In this document: one piece after another, positions 1 to 5,809 of the stretch
Layout: every line of letters starts with the position of its first letter
Numbering within the stretch: position 1 is the stretch's first letter
Source: Candidatus Magasanikbacteria bacterium GW2011_GWC2_45_8
GTDB taxonomy: Bacteria; Patescibacteriota; Patescibacteriia; Magasanikbacterales; UBA10146
Direction of reading: 5' to 3'
DNA length: 5,828 nt
Assembly: GCA_001001925.1 (NCBI GenBank)
Contig: LCLH01000046.1
Coordinates: 1-5,828 of the forward strand
The notes under the pieces: generated by a model
What the model saw: the letters and a program-made list of their open reading frames with translations, nothing else
Databases searched by the model: none
What the model was told of the DNA's origin: nothing
Position numbers and translations under genes: made by a program

Positions 1-195
1 AAAGAAACGGTACACACGCACGCCGTCTTCTTCCACGGGTTTGCTCGCACGATATCCGGAGCTACGCGGCGCGGCAGTGATGACGATAACCTCAAAACCG
101 CGAGCCTTAAGACCCGCGATAGTGCTTGCCACCACACGTTCCGCTCCTCCGCGATGGTAGGGAGGGAATAAATTTGAGATAACGCAGACTTTCAT
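1..195 (-). CDS. Glycosyltransferase family 4 (GT-B), N-terminal fragment
   Basis: This is the first 65 codons of a gene that continues past the left edge of the window. The translation starts MKVCVISNLFPPYHRGGAER and continues with VVASTIAGLKARGFEVIVIT. It shows the first beta strand of a Rossmann fold, the FPP-x-x-x-GGAER loop at about residues 10-20, a helix, and a second strand followed by a short tail ending VRVYRF. This pattern is typical of the acceptor-side N-terminal domain of GT4 enzymes, which transfer sugars from nucleotide-sugar donors to lipid-linked or polysaccharide acceptors at the inner face of the membrane. The donor-binding C-terminal domain is outside the window, so the sugar and the product cannot be named. 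The gene is divergent from the membrane protein at 341, which may belong to the same surface-glycan locus. No Shine-Dalgarno sequence precedes the ATG. The fold class is confident and the exact function unknown. Confidence 0.85.
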   Translation of the reverse strand, partial: MKVCVISNLFPPYHRGGAERVVASTIAGLKARGFEVIVITAAPRSSGYRASKPVEEDGVRVYRFF

Positions 196-208
196 ATAAG
201 ACCGTTCT

Positions 209-237
209 ATTGTACAATCATATGGTGAAATCGTCCA
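209..237 (-). promoter_or_regulatory. Candidate promoter for the glycosyltransferase gene
   Basis: On the minus strand a TACAAT -10 box (positions 214 down to 209) has a 17-base spacer to TGGACG (237 down to 232), which matches TTGACA at four of six positions. Transcription would start about 7 bases before the ATG at 195, giving an almost leaderless mRNA. The -10 lies in the perfect palindrome ATTGTACAAT (209-218). The match is modest, so this is tentative. Confidence 0.3.
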
Positions 238-257
238 TAAAAAATGTTAATATCTAT

Positions 258-323
258 GAGTGTGAGCGTACCCTTTCGCAACTACGCGCGTAAGCTATGT
301 TGTTAAAGGGAACACTCACACTC
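258..323. repeat. Long imperfect inverted repeat (25-base arms) in a divergent intergenic gap
   Basis: The left arm (258-282) and right arm (299-323) are reverse complements at 21 of 25 positions. The outer nine bases match perfectly (GAGTGTGAG against CTCACACTC), and there is an inner CCCTTT/AAAGGG block. The mismatches are at 267/314, 270/311, 277/304 and 278/303. The 16-base loop itself begins with the perfect palindrome TACGCGCGTA (283-292). It lies upstream of both divergent genes, so it is not a terminator for either. It could be a folded small RNA, a two-sided operator or a miniature mobile palindrome; the sequence does not decide among these. Confidence 0.75.
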
Positions 324-340
324 TGCTAAAACCTAATCAT

Positions 341-1636
341 GTGTACTCTAAAACCACTCCCTCCAAATGCATATTGCTTTTTCTCATCATCCTCATTGTA
401 TATCTATTCAGTTCCAATCTCACCTCGGGGGACTCCAAGTGGACACTGTTTTCCGCTACGAGCATCATTAAAGAAAGAAACACCACTCTGGACGAATATC
501 ACTTGCTTTTTAAAGAAACCGATTTTCGCATAGAAAAAATCAACGGGCACTACTACAATATATTCCCTATCGGACCAACGCTTTTGTCCGTGCCATTTGT
601 ATGGAGCGCGGACGCACTCACCGGAAACGCATGGTTTCAATCTGTTTTTGAAACAGTCAAACACAAACAGGCGTCAACAGACTTGGTTTTGCATTATTAT
701 ACGCGAATGGAGATGTATATTGCTTCCGTCATCACCGCGCTTTCCGCGTTATTTTTATTTTTGTGGCTTGCGCGGATTACTGAACCCAAAACATCTGCCC
801 TTCTCACCCTCATCTACGCGTTTGGTACCGGCGCGTGGTCAACCGCAAGCCGCGCGCTCTGGCAACACGGACCATCACTTTTATTTATTACTCTCACTTT
901 GTATCTCATTGAACGCGCACGCACGCGGCCACGATTACTTATGGGCGCGGGCACAGCTCTTGCCTTAACTTACCTTATGCGCCCCACCAACAGTTTGGTG
1001 ATTATCGGGCTTACAGTATATGTACTCTATGCATTCCGCCATACAGCGTGGCAATTCTTTGCTGGTGCGGCGCCGGTGGCACTTGCGTTTTTTATCTACA
1101 ACTTCTCAAAATACGGAACGCTTTTGCCTGCTTATTACCTCCCCACACGCCTCGGCACCAACGCACATTTTTTTGAAGCGCTCGCGGGCAACATTGTGAG
1201 CCCCGCACGCGGCATATTTATTTTCTCGCCGATTTTATTGTTTTCACTGTTCGGTGTGTACATTAAATACAAAGAAAAAAAATGGAACGCATTTGACACT
1301 GCGTGTGCCGGAATCATTATAGCTCACTGGCTTTCTATTTCTTCATTCATCCACTGGTGGGGCGGACATTCGTATGGTTCACGTTTCTTTACGGATATGA
1401 TGCCTTTTTTCATCTATTTCCTCGTGCCGGCGATTGCGTATATTTCCGCCGCGCATGCACGCAAAAAAATTATACTCACTACGCTGTTTTCCGCCGCGCT
1501 CATGACGAGTTTTTTCATTCATGGCGTGGGCGCAAACATCTGGAGCGCGGTACTCTGGAACGCGACGCCGGTGAGCGTTGACGAGGCACCCGCGCGCCTC
1601 TGGGACTGGCGAGACCTTCAATTTTTGCGATGGTAA
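341..1636 (+). CDS. Polytopic membrane protein, GT-C glycosyltransferase-like
   Basis: The 431-residue product has roughly ten to twelve hydrophobic segments, including about residues 10-24, 126-145, 177-191, 216-232, 238-254, 290-307, 319-335, 353-371 and 377-394. The first membrane helix is followed by GDSKWTLFSA (30-39) and a TLDEY motif (49-53). An acidic residue just after helix 1 is the usual position of the catalytic Asp in GT-C enzymes, so Asp31 is a candidate. Further motifs are ALWQHGPSLL (172-181), RPTN (214-217), SPARGIFIFSP (287-297) and WWGGHSYGSRFF (339-350). This combination recurs in uncharacterised bacterial membrane proteins related to dolichyl- or polyprenyl-phosphate-sugar-dependent transferases. 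From the family, a role in adding sugars to surface polymers or proteins outside the membrane is inferred; the substrate is unknown. The start is GTG at 341, because no earlier start codon exists in frame after the stop at 263-265; the ATG at 339 is in another frame. There is no Shine-Dalgarno sequence. A weak TGCTAAAAC (324-332) could act as an extended -10 and would make this mRNA leaderless. Confidence 0.75.
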   Translation: MYSKTTPSKCILLFLIILIVYLFSSNLTSGDSKWTLFSATSIIKERNTTLDEYHLLFKETDFRIEKINGHYYNIFPIGPTLLSVPFVWSADALTGNAWFQSVFETVKHKQASTDLVLHYYTRMEMYIASVITALSALFLFLWLARITEPKTSALLTLIYAFGTGAWSTASRALWQHGPSLLFITLTLYLIERARTRPRLLMGAGTALALTYLMRPTNSLVIIGLTVYVLYAFRHTAWQFFAGAAPVALAFFIYNFSKYGTLLPAYYLPTRLGTNAHFFEALAGNIVSPARGIFIFSPILLFSLFGVYIKYKEKKWNAFDTACAGIIIAHWLSISSFIHWWGGHSYGSRFFTDMMPFFIYFLVPAIAYISAAHARKKIILTTLFSAALMTSFFIHGVGANIWSAVLWNATPVSVDEAPARLWDWRDLQFLRW

Positions 1637-1674
1637 AAAGCCACGCACCGACCCATTTTTTCACCGCCAACAGC

Positions 1675-1711
1675 GTTGCGCTCCTGTTCATAAACTGTGG
1701 AGGAGCGTGAC
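1675..1711 (+). other. Stable hairpin between the membrane protein gene and dnaB
   Basis: In plus-strand RNA, 1675-1685 can pair fully with 1701-1711. This gives 11 base pairs with a perfect CGCTCCT/AGGAGCG core and two G-U wobbles (1677/1709 and 1678/1708), around a 15-base loop. The wobbles pair only in plus-strand RNA. No T-run follows, so it is not a standard intrinsic terminator, although it lies 40 bases after the membrane protein stop. The rest of the 148-base gap holds the dnaB promoter region. The role is unknown. Confidence 0.4.
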
Positions 1712-1754
1712 TTGAAAGTGATGTGCGGAAGGGGTAAGATACATAAGAATCAAA

Positions 1755-1784
1755 AAGACATTTTGTCTTCTATATAATAATTTT
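1755..1784 (+). promoter_or_regulatory. dnaB promoter (-10 TATAAT, leaderless) with adjacent palindrome
   Basis: A perfect TATAAT occupies 1773-1778, and the dnaB ATG begins six bases later, at the expected transcription start. The mRNA would therefore be leaderless, in line with the lack of any ribosome binding site. No good -35 is seen: at 17-base spacing the hexamer is TCAAAA. Just upstream is a perfect palindrome, AAGACA-TTT-TGTCTT (1755-1769), in the promoter spacer where a repressor or activator could bind. Confidence 0.55.
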
Positions 1785-4637
1785 ATGCCCGACGAACTCG
1801 CTCGCACTCCTCCTCACAACATAGAAGCAGAGCAATCGCTCTTAGGCTCAATCTTTTTGGATAAGGACGCCATGTTTAAAATTTCAGACGTGGCGGGCGC
1901 AGAAGATTTCTACAAAGATGCGCACCGATATATTTATGAAATCATGATTGAACTCCACGATCGGCACGAGCCCATTGATATTTTGACGGTCGGAAGCAGG
2001 CTCGAAGAAAAAAAACAACTTGAAGCTGTTGGAGGAAGAAGTTATCTCATTACCCTCACCAACATCGTGCCATCTTCATACAATATTGTACACTACGCGC
2101 AGATTGTGCACAAAAAAGCAACACTCCGACGGCTCATTGGCGCGGCAGGAGACATTACGCGCATTGGATATGACGAATCGCAGGAATTGGAAACCGTGCT
2201 TGATCTGGCACAGCAGACATTGTTTAGCGTTTCCCAAAAATTTCTCAAACAAACATTCCAACCGATTCGCAATATTTTAACCGACGCATTTGATCGAATA
2301 GACGAATTGCATAAAGAAAAAGGCAAACTGCGCGGCGTGCCCACAGGTTTTAAAGCTTTGGATAATTTGCTCGCCGGATTGCAAAAATCAAACTTAGTGG
2401 TGCTTGCGGCGCGTCCGAGTGTTGGTAAAACAAGTTTGGCGCTGGACATGGCACGACAAGTTGCGATACACGCCAAAGTGCCAGTCGGCATTTTAAGCTT
2501 GGAAATGTCTAAAGAAGAACTCGTTGATCGCCTAATTTGCGCTGAAGCAAATGTAAGTCTGTGGAAAATGCGTACCGGAAATTTGAGCGACAGGGAAGAC
2601 CATGATGATTTTCCGCGTATTGGAAACGCCATGGGTGTTTTATCCGAAGCTCCCATATACATAGACGACGCGGCCACCAACACTATCAGCCAAATCCGCA
2701 CCAAAGCGCGGCGTCTCAAAACTGAAAACAACTTGGGGCTTCTGATTATAGACTATTTACAATTGATTGATTCTCGCACCAAGATCGAAAATCGTGTGCA
2801 AGAGATCAGCGAGATAACGCGTTCGCTCAAAATGCTCGCGCGCGAACTCAACATTCCGGTGCTCGCGCTCTCACAGCTTTCGCGCTCGGTGGAAATGTCA
2901 AAACCCGCAATTCCAAAATTGGCGCATTTGAGAGAATCCGGCTGCCTTACAGGCGATACAAAAATTATACTCGCTGACGGAACTTCTGTTACTATTCAAA
3001 AATTAGCGGAACGAAAAAAACAAACACCTGTTACTATTCTTGCGCTTAATCAAAAGTATAAAATACAAAAAACAATACTTACCAAGGCGTTTTCTTCCGG
3101 CAAAAAGAAAGTATATATACTAACCACAAGATCCGGACGAAAAATTTCAGCGTCTGCTAATCATCCTTTCCGAACCATAGACGGATGGGTACATCTTGAT
3201 AAACTCAAGAAAGGAAACCTTATCTCACTCCCGCGTATGCTTCCCTTTACTCATACGCGTGGCGGCATGTCACGAGATGAACTTGCTTTACTCGCTCATC
3301 TTATTGGCGACGGATGTATTTTGCCGCGTCAACCGTTCCATTATACGAGCGCAGATGAAACAAATATCGCCGTGGTAAAAAAATGCGCGGAAAAACTGTT
3401 TAAAATCAAAACCCGCTTGGTGCGGCAAAAAAACTGGTGGCACCTCTATCTTCCAAGCCCGCACGCGCTCACACACGGCGTACGACATCCAATTTCTAAT
3501 TGGCTAGCCTCGCTCGGATTAGATCTCGCTCACGCGCCAGACAAGCGTCTTCCCGATTTCCTAGCTGGCCAGTCCCCTGAAGATATTGCATTTTTTCTTA
3601 AACACTTGTGGTCAACTGATGGCAATATTAGCTGGAAAAAACTCAAAAACAGACTGCCGAGCGCGGCAATTTATTATTCATCAACCAGCGAACAATTGTG
3701 TCGTCAAGTACAACATTTACTCCTGAAATTAAATATATGGAGCACTCTGCGGCGCGTACCGCAAGGAAAACACCGGCCGAGCTTTCAAGTTCATATTCAA
3801 AGCAAAAAATTCCAAATCAGGTTCTTACAATTAATAGGCGCAATTGGCGAACGAGGACGCATTATTCCTGATATACTCAAAGCACTTACAAAAATTACCA
3901 CAAATACTAATACCGACGTGATACCCAAATCAATTTGGCGAACACATGTTGCCAAGGCGCTTAAAAAACGCGGCATTTCGTGGCGCGATTTAAGTGAAAA
4001 ACTTGAAATGAGCTACTCCGGAACATCGTTATTTAAAAATAATATAGGCAGAGAACGCCTCGCGCGAATTGCACGTATTGTTTCTGATGATGAACTTATG
4101 CATCTTGCACAATCTGATATTTACTGGGATGAGATTATTTCTATCGCGTATGAGGGTGAAAAAGAAGTATATGATGCCACGGTTCCCGGTTTGCACAATT
4201 TTGTTGCAAATGACATTGTGGTGCATAACAGCATTGAGCAGGATGCGGACGTGGTCATGTTTATCTACCGCAAAGCGGCGGATCGCAACTATCGCGTAGA
4301 AGATATTCCGCCGGATGAACGTTTTCTTGGCGAGATTCATGTGGCAAAACACAGAAACGGTCCTACCGGTATTGTGAAACTCTTTTTTGTCTTACCGCGG
4401 AGCAAACATAAGACAGGCGCGGTGCTCAAGCACCTTGCATCCCCTCCTTTCATATTGCCTGAAACCATACAATATGGTATTTTAAGACAATACTTAATAA
4501 TTCAAAACGTATGGCAATGTTTTCAAAACTCAAACAATTCAAAAATCTGCGCGACCAAGCCAAAAAAGTACAAGACGTGCTGGGACAAGAGTCTGTGGAA
4601 GGCACTGCCGCGTGGGGCAAAATCAAAATCACCATGA
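1785..4637 (+). CDS. dnaB: Replicative DNA helicase DnaB, intein-containing precursor with aberrant C-terminal tail
   Basis: DnaB is the hexameric ATP-driven helicase that unwinds DNA ahead of the replisome. The 950-residue precursor starts with the DnaB N-terminal domain (PPHNIEAEQSLLGSI, 9-23, to about 150), then a linker and the RecA-like motor from about 183. The Walker A motif is ARPSVGKTS (209-217, Lys215), followed by LSLEMS (238-242 region, Glu240). Walker B is LLIIDYLQLI (319-328, Asp323), then LALSQLSR (360-367). A 429-residue intein occupies 387-815. The helicase resumes with SIEQDADVVMFIYR and AKHRNGPTG, whose Arg857 is the likely arginine finger. Excision would leave 521 residues, against about 440-470 for the family. 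The recognisable helicase ends at KLFF (residue 868, about 439 after splicing). The last 82 residues look unlike DnaB, and the frame runs 127 bases into ybaB. A frame error near the six-T run at 4383-4388 is possible; a stop in the -1 frame lies at 4409-4411. Identity is secure, but the 3' end at 4637 is doubtful. Confidence 0.95.
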   Translation: MPDELARTPPHNIEAEQSLLGSIFLDKDAMFKISDVAGAEDFYKDAHRYIYEIMIELHDRHEPIDILTVGSRLEEKKQLEAVGGRSYLITLTNIVPSSYNIVHYAQIVHKKATLRRLIGAAGDITRIGYDESQELETVLDLAQQTLFSVSQKFLKQTFQPIRNILTDAFDRIDELHKEKGKLRGVPTGFKALDNLLAGLQKSNLVVLAARPSVGKTSLALDMARQVAIHAKVPVGILSLEMSKEELVDRLICAEANVSLWKMRTGNLSDREDHDDFPRIGNAMGVLSEAPIYIDDAATNTISQIRTKARRLKTENNLGLLIIDYLQLIDSRTKIENRVQEISEITRSLKMLARELNIPVLALSQLSRSVEMSKPAIPKLAHLRESGCLTGDTKIILADGTSVTIQKLAERKKQTPVTILALNQKYKIQKTILTKAFSSGKKKVYILTTRSGRKISASANHPFRTIDGWVHLDKLKKGNLISLPRMLPFTHTRGGMSRDELALLAHLIGDGCILPRQPFHYTSADETNIAVVKKCAEKLFKIKTRLVRQKNWWHLYLPSPHALTHGVRHPISNWLASLGLDLAHAPDKRLPDFLAGQSPEDIAFFLKHLWSTDGNISWKKLKNRLPSAAIYYSSTSEQLCRQVQHLLLKLNIWSTLRRVPQGKHRPSFQVHIQSKKFQIRFLQLIGAIGERGRIIPDILKALTKITTNTNTDVIPKSIWRTHVAKALKKRGISWRDLSEKLEMSYSGTSLFKNNIGRERLARIARIVSDDELMHLAQSDIYWDEIISIAYEGEKEVYDATVPGLHNFVANDIVVHNSIEQDADVVMFIYRKAADRNYRVEDIPPDERFLGEIHVAKHRNGPTGIVKLFFVLPRSKHKTGAVLKHLASPPFILPETIQYGILRQYLIIQNVWQCFQNSNNSKICATKPKKYKTCWDKSLWKALPRGAKSKSP
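2943..4229 (+). mobile_element. DnaB intein (429 residues) with LAGLIDADG homing endonuclease
   Basis: This in-frame insert lies between RESG and SIEQDAD of DnaB, the site used by the Synechocystis DnaB intein. It should excise itself from the protein by splicing. The intein starts at Cys1 with block A CLTGDTKIILADG. Block B is SASANHPF (69-76) with His74; the usual Thr three residues before the His is Ser71. The C-terminal block reads VYDATVPGLHNF (409-420), then NDIVVHN with the penultimate His428 and terminal Asn429, followed by Ser as the +1 nucleophile. All splicing residues except the Thr-to-Ser change are standard, so splicing is expected. The middle carries two LAGLIDADG motifs, LALLAHLIGDG (114-124, Asp123; 3282-3314) and FFLKHLWSTDG (217-227, Asp226; 3591-3623). 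Both acidic residues are present, so the endonuclease may still cut intein-free dnaB alleles and spread the element. A helix-turn-helix-like segment follows at about 335-378 (RGISWRDLSEKLEMSYSG, then RERLARIARIV). No stop or frameshift is seen within it. Confidence 0.95.
4417..4438 (+). terminator. Weak hairpin, possible dnaB transcript end
   Basis: GGTGC-TCAA-GCACC (4421-4434) forms a five-pair GC-rich stem. It can be extended by GCG/TGC pairing across one mismatch to 4417-4438. The following bases, TTGCATCCCCTCCTTT, are pyrimidine-rich but not a true T-run, so termination would be inefficient. It lies just after the -1-frame stop at 4409-4411, where DnaB homology has already ended. That fits a former gene end, although the helicase frame is open through it. 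Confidence 0.3.
4464..4510 (+). promoter_or_regulatory. AT-rich leader of ybaB-recR with small palindrome and possible -10
   Basis: The stretch holds the perfect inverted repeat ACCATA-CAA-TATGGT (4464-4478). AATAAT (4496-4501) matches TATAAT at five of six positions and would place transcription start two or three bases before the ybaB ATG at 4511. No clear -35 or Shine-Dalgarno sequence is present. The composition looks intergenic rather than coding, although the dnaB frame stays open through it. Tentative. Confidence 0.3.
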
Positions 4638-4781
4638 CCGGCAACCAACAAGTAACCGTTGTGTCTATTGATCCGGAATGCCATAAATGACGCCATGAAA
4701 AAAGTGCATCGGGTGATGGCGGACAAAATGAAAAACATGGGAGGTCTTAATAATTTGTTGGGGGGGTCGGAAAAGAAATGA
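4511..4781 (+). pseudogene. ybaB: YbaB/EbfC nucleoid-associated protein, broken by an internal frameshifting deletion
   Basis: YbaB/EbfC proteins are small dimeric DNA-binding proteins of about 100-110 residues, usually encoded next to recR. Here the first part (4511-4690) reads MAMFSKLKQFKNLRDQAKKV, then VEGTAAWGKIKITMTGNQQV and VSIDPE, the expected N-terminal helix and beta sheet. It stops after 59 residues at TGA (4688-4690). In another frame from 4683 the C-terminal helix reads INDAMKKVHRVMADKMKNMG, then GLNNLLGGSEKK, ending at TGA 4779-4781. In E. coli YbaB about 18 residues separate IDP from NDA; here about three remain. So roughly 15 codons are missing, and the net loss is not a multiple of three (44 or 47 bases would fit). 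No functional protein is expected unless this is an assembly error. GCCAT occurs at 4680-4684 and 4692-4696, near the junction. ATG at 4517 is an alternative start. The final TGA overlaps the recR ATG. Confidence 0.85.
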
Positions 4782-5380
4782 CCTCGCAAAGCATCCAACA
4801 ACTCATAGAAGCATTTCAACTGCTCCCTGGGGTGGGGCCAAAGACGGCGGAACGCTACGCCTTTTATTTGGTGCGCACCGGCAATGATGAAATAACCGAA
4901 ATTCTTGACGCACTCAACAAGGTGCGCGCGAGCATCGTACAATGCGCGCAGTGTTTTAATTTTGCGGAAATTTCTCCGTGTGAAATCTGCTCCTCGCCCA
5001 AACGCGACAAAACCATTGTGTGCGTAGTGTCGCATTCGGCAGACGTGGTTGCTTTGGAAAAAACCGGCAGTTTCAACGGTGTATATCATATTTTGGGCGG
5101 CACATTAAACGCCATAGAAGGCGTACGTCCCGAACATTTAAAAATCAAAGAACTCACCGCGCGCGCCAGACAAGGCGTTGCAAAAGAATTAATCATCGCG
5201 CTCAACGCGGATATGGAAGGTGAAACAACATCTTTGTATTTGGTAAAACTATTACAGCCCTTGGGTATTCGCTTAACACGGCTCGCGCGCGGGCTCCCTA
5301 TGGGAAGCGACATACAATACGCCGACGAGCTCACGCTTGCGAATGCCCTCAATGACAGAAAAAATCTAGGCGGGGAATAA
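4778..5380 (+). CDS. recR: Recombination mediator protein RecR
   Basis: RecR works with RecF and RecO to load RecA onto SSB-coated single-stranded DNA during gap repair. The 200-residue product is full length (E. coli RecR has 201). In order it shows the helix-hairpin-helix DNA-binding motif LLPGVGPKTAERYAFYLVR (15-33), then a four-cysteine zinc finger CAQC...CEIC (Cys56, 59, 68, 71). The Toprim domain begins near TIVCVVSHSADVVALEKTG (79-97, Glu94) and includes ALNADMEGETT (141-151). The conserved C-terminal LARGLPMGSDIQYADELTL (169-187) follows. No key residue is missing. The ATG at 4778 overlaps the ybaB stop as ATGA, which indicates an operon and possibly translational coupling. The only upstream purine stretch is GGAAAAG (4769-4775), a poor Shine-Dalgarno match. 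Because ybaB is now frameshifted and stops early at 4690, coupled translation of recR may be weakened. Confidence 0.96.
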   Translation: MTSQSIQQLIEAFQLLPGVGPKTAERYAFYLVRTGNDEITEILDALNKVRASIVQCAQCFNFAEISPCEICSSPKRDKTIVCVVSHSADVVALEKTGSFNGVYHILGGTLNAIEGVRPEHLKIKELTARARQGVAKELIIALNADMEGETTSLYLVKLLQPLGIRLTRLARGLPMGSDIQYADELTLANALNDRKNLGGE

Positions 5381-5382
5381 AT

Positions 5383-5410
5383 AAAAAACTCTCCCTTATT
5401 GCGGGAAAGT
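5383..5410 (-). terminator. Intrinsic terminator of rplU between convergent genes
   Basis: Read on the minus strand, ACTTTCCC (5410-5403), loop GCAATAA and GGGAGAGT (5395-5388) form an eight-position stem with one mismatch. It is followed at once by TTTTTATTTATT. This is a good rho-independent terminator 28 bases past the rplU stop. On the plus strand the hairpin lies right after recR but is followed by CTTATAATC, so it would stop recR transcripts less well. Confidence 0.75.
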
Positions 5411-5437
5411 CTTATAATCAATCTGAAAATGCTTGTA

Positions 5438-5752
5438 TTACCCAATCTTTTCAATCTTTACTTCCGTAAACTCTTGACGGTGTCCGGCGCGGCGAGAATA
5501 GCGCACTTTGCGTTTAAACTTGATAACGCGGATTTTGCGCGCGCGTGCTTGCTTAATAATAGTGCCTTTTACAAGCATTCCCGCAACAGTGGGCTGTCCC
5601 ACCTGAAACGAGGATCCGTCTTCTGCGGCAACCAAGAGCACTTGGTCAAAATGCACTGCGTCGCCCGCCACTCCCTGGAGTTTTTCAAATTTAAATGTAT
5701 CGCCTTCTTTGACAAGATACTGCTTGCCTCCAGTTTTGATAATTGCGATCAT
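5438..5752 (-). CDS. rplU: Large-subunit ribosomal protein bL21
   Basis: bL21 is a 50S subunit protein that binds 23S rRNA. The 104-residue product matches the family length (E. coli 103). It begins MIAIIKTGGKQYLVKEGDTF, the hallmark L21 N-terminus with the conserved GGKQY. It continues through FEKLQGVAGDAVHFDQVLLV, a central beta domain, and the basic KFKRKVRYSRRAGHRQEFTE segment (79-98), where the family rRNA-binding signature GHRQ-x-x-TEVKI is clear. It is transcribed convergently to recR. The usual partner rpmA (bL27) is not downstream here, since the terminator follows directly. The leader has no Shine-Dalgarno sequence before the ATG at 5752. Confidence 0.97.
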   Translation of the reverse strand: MIAIIKTGGKQYLVKEGDTFKFEKLQGVAGDAVHFDQVLLVAAEDGSSFQVGQPTVAGMLVKGTIIKQARARKIRVIKFKRKVRYSRRAGHRQEFTEVKIEKIG

Positions 5753-5779
5753 ATTTATACAAAAGAATAAGGTGAAAGA

Positions 5780-5809
5780 AGTATACCTGAAACAAGGCTA
5801 CTTTGTCAA
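5780..5809 (-). promoter_or_regulatory. Strong sigma-70-type promoter of rplU
   Basis: On the minus strand a perfect TTGACA (5809-5804), an 18-base spacer and TATACT (5785-5780, five of six matches) precede rplU. Transcription would start near 5773, giving a leader of about 20 bases. This is the best promoter in the window, as expected for a ribosomal protein gene. Unlike dnaB, this transcript would have a short leader. Confidence 0.75.

Noticed and set aside
258..323. Integron attC site
   Set aside because: The GTTAAAG in the right arm resembles GTTRRRY but ends in G, and the left arm has no RYYYAAC partner at the matching place; no integrase or cassette structure is present.
339..533. Short frame from the ATG at 339
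   Set aside because: It overlaps the membrane protein gene in another frame and has no family resemblance; the GTG at 341 opens the long conserved frame.
1632..1670. Intrinsic terminator built on the AAAAAG and TTTTTT runs after the membrane protein gene
   Set aside because: The A and T runs pair only with a bulge and there is no GC-rich stem directly before a T-run.
2093..2731. 212-codon open frame on the minus strand
   Set aside because: It lies opposite the conserved DnaB motor domain and has no recognisable motifs; it is a shadow of dnaB.
4383..4411. Programmed -1 frameshift for DnaB at the six-T run
   Set aside because: The slippery site would be C TTT TTT, not a standard X XXY YYZ heptamer, and the nearest hairpin starts about 30 bases downstream, too far for stimulation. 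A plain indel is simpler.
4523..5089. 188-codon open frame on the minus strand
   Set aside because: It is antisense to ybaB and recR, whose products are clearly recognisable; no independent support.
5399..5770. 123-codon open frame on the plus strand after recR
   Set aside because: It lies antisense to rplU and crosses its terminator; L21 on the other strand is unambiguous.
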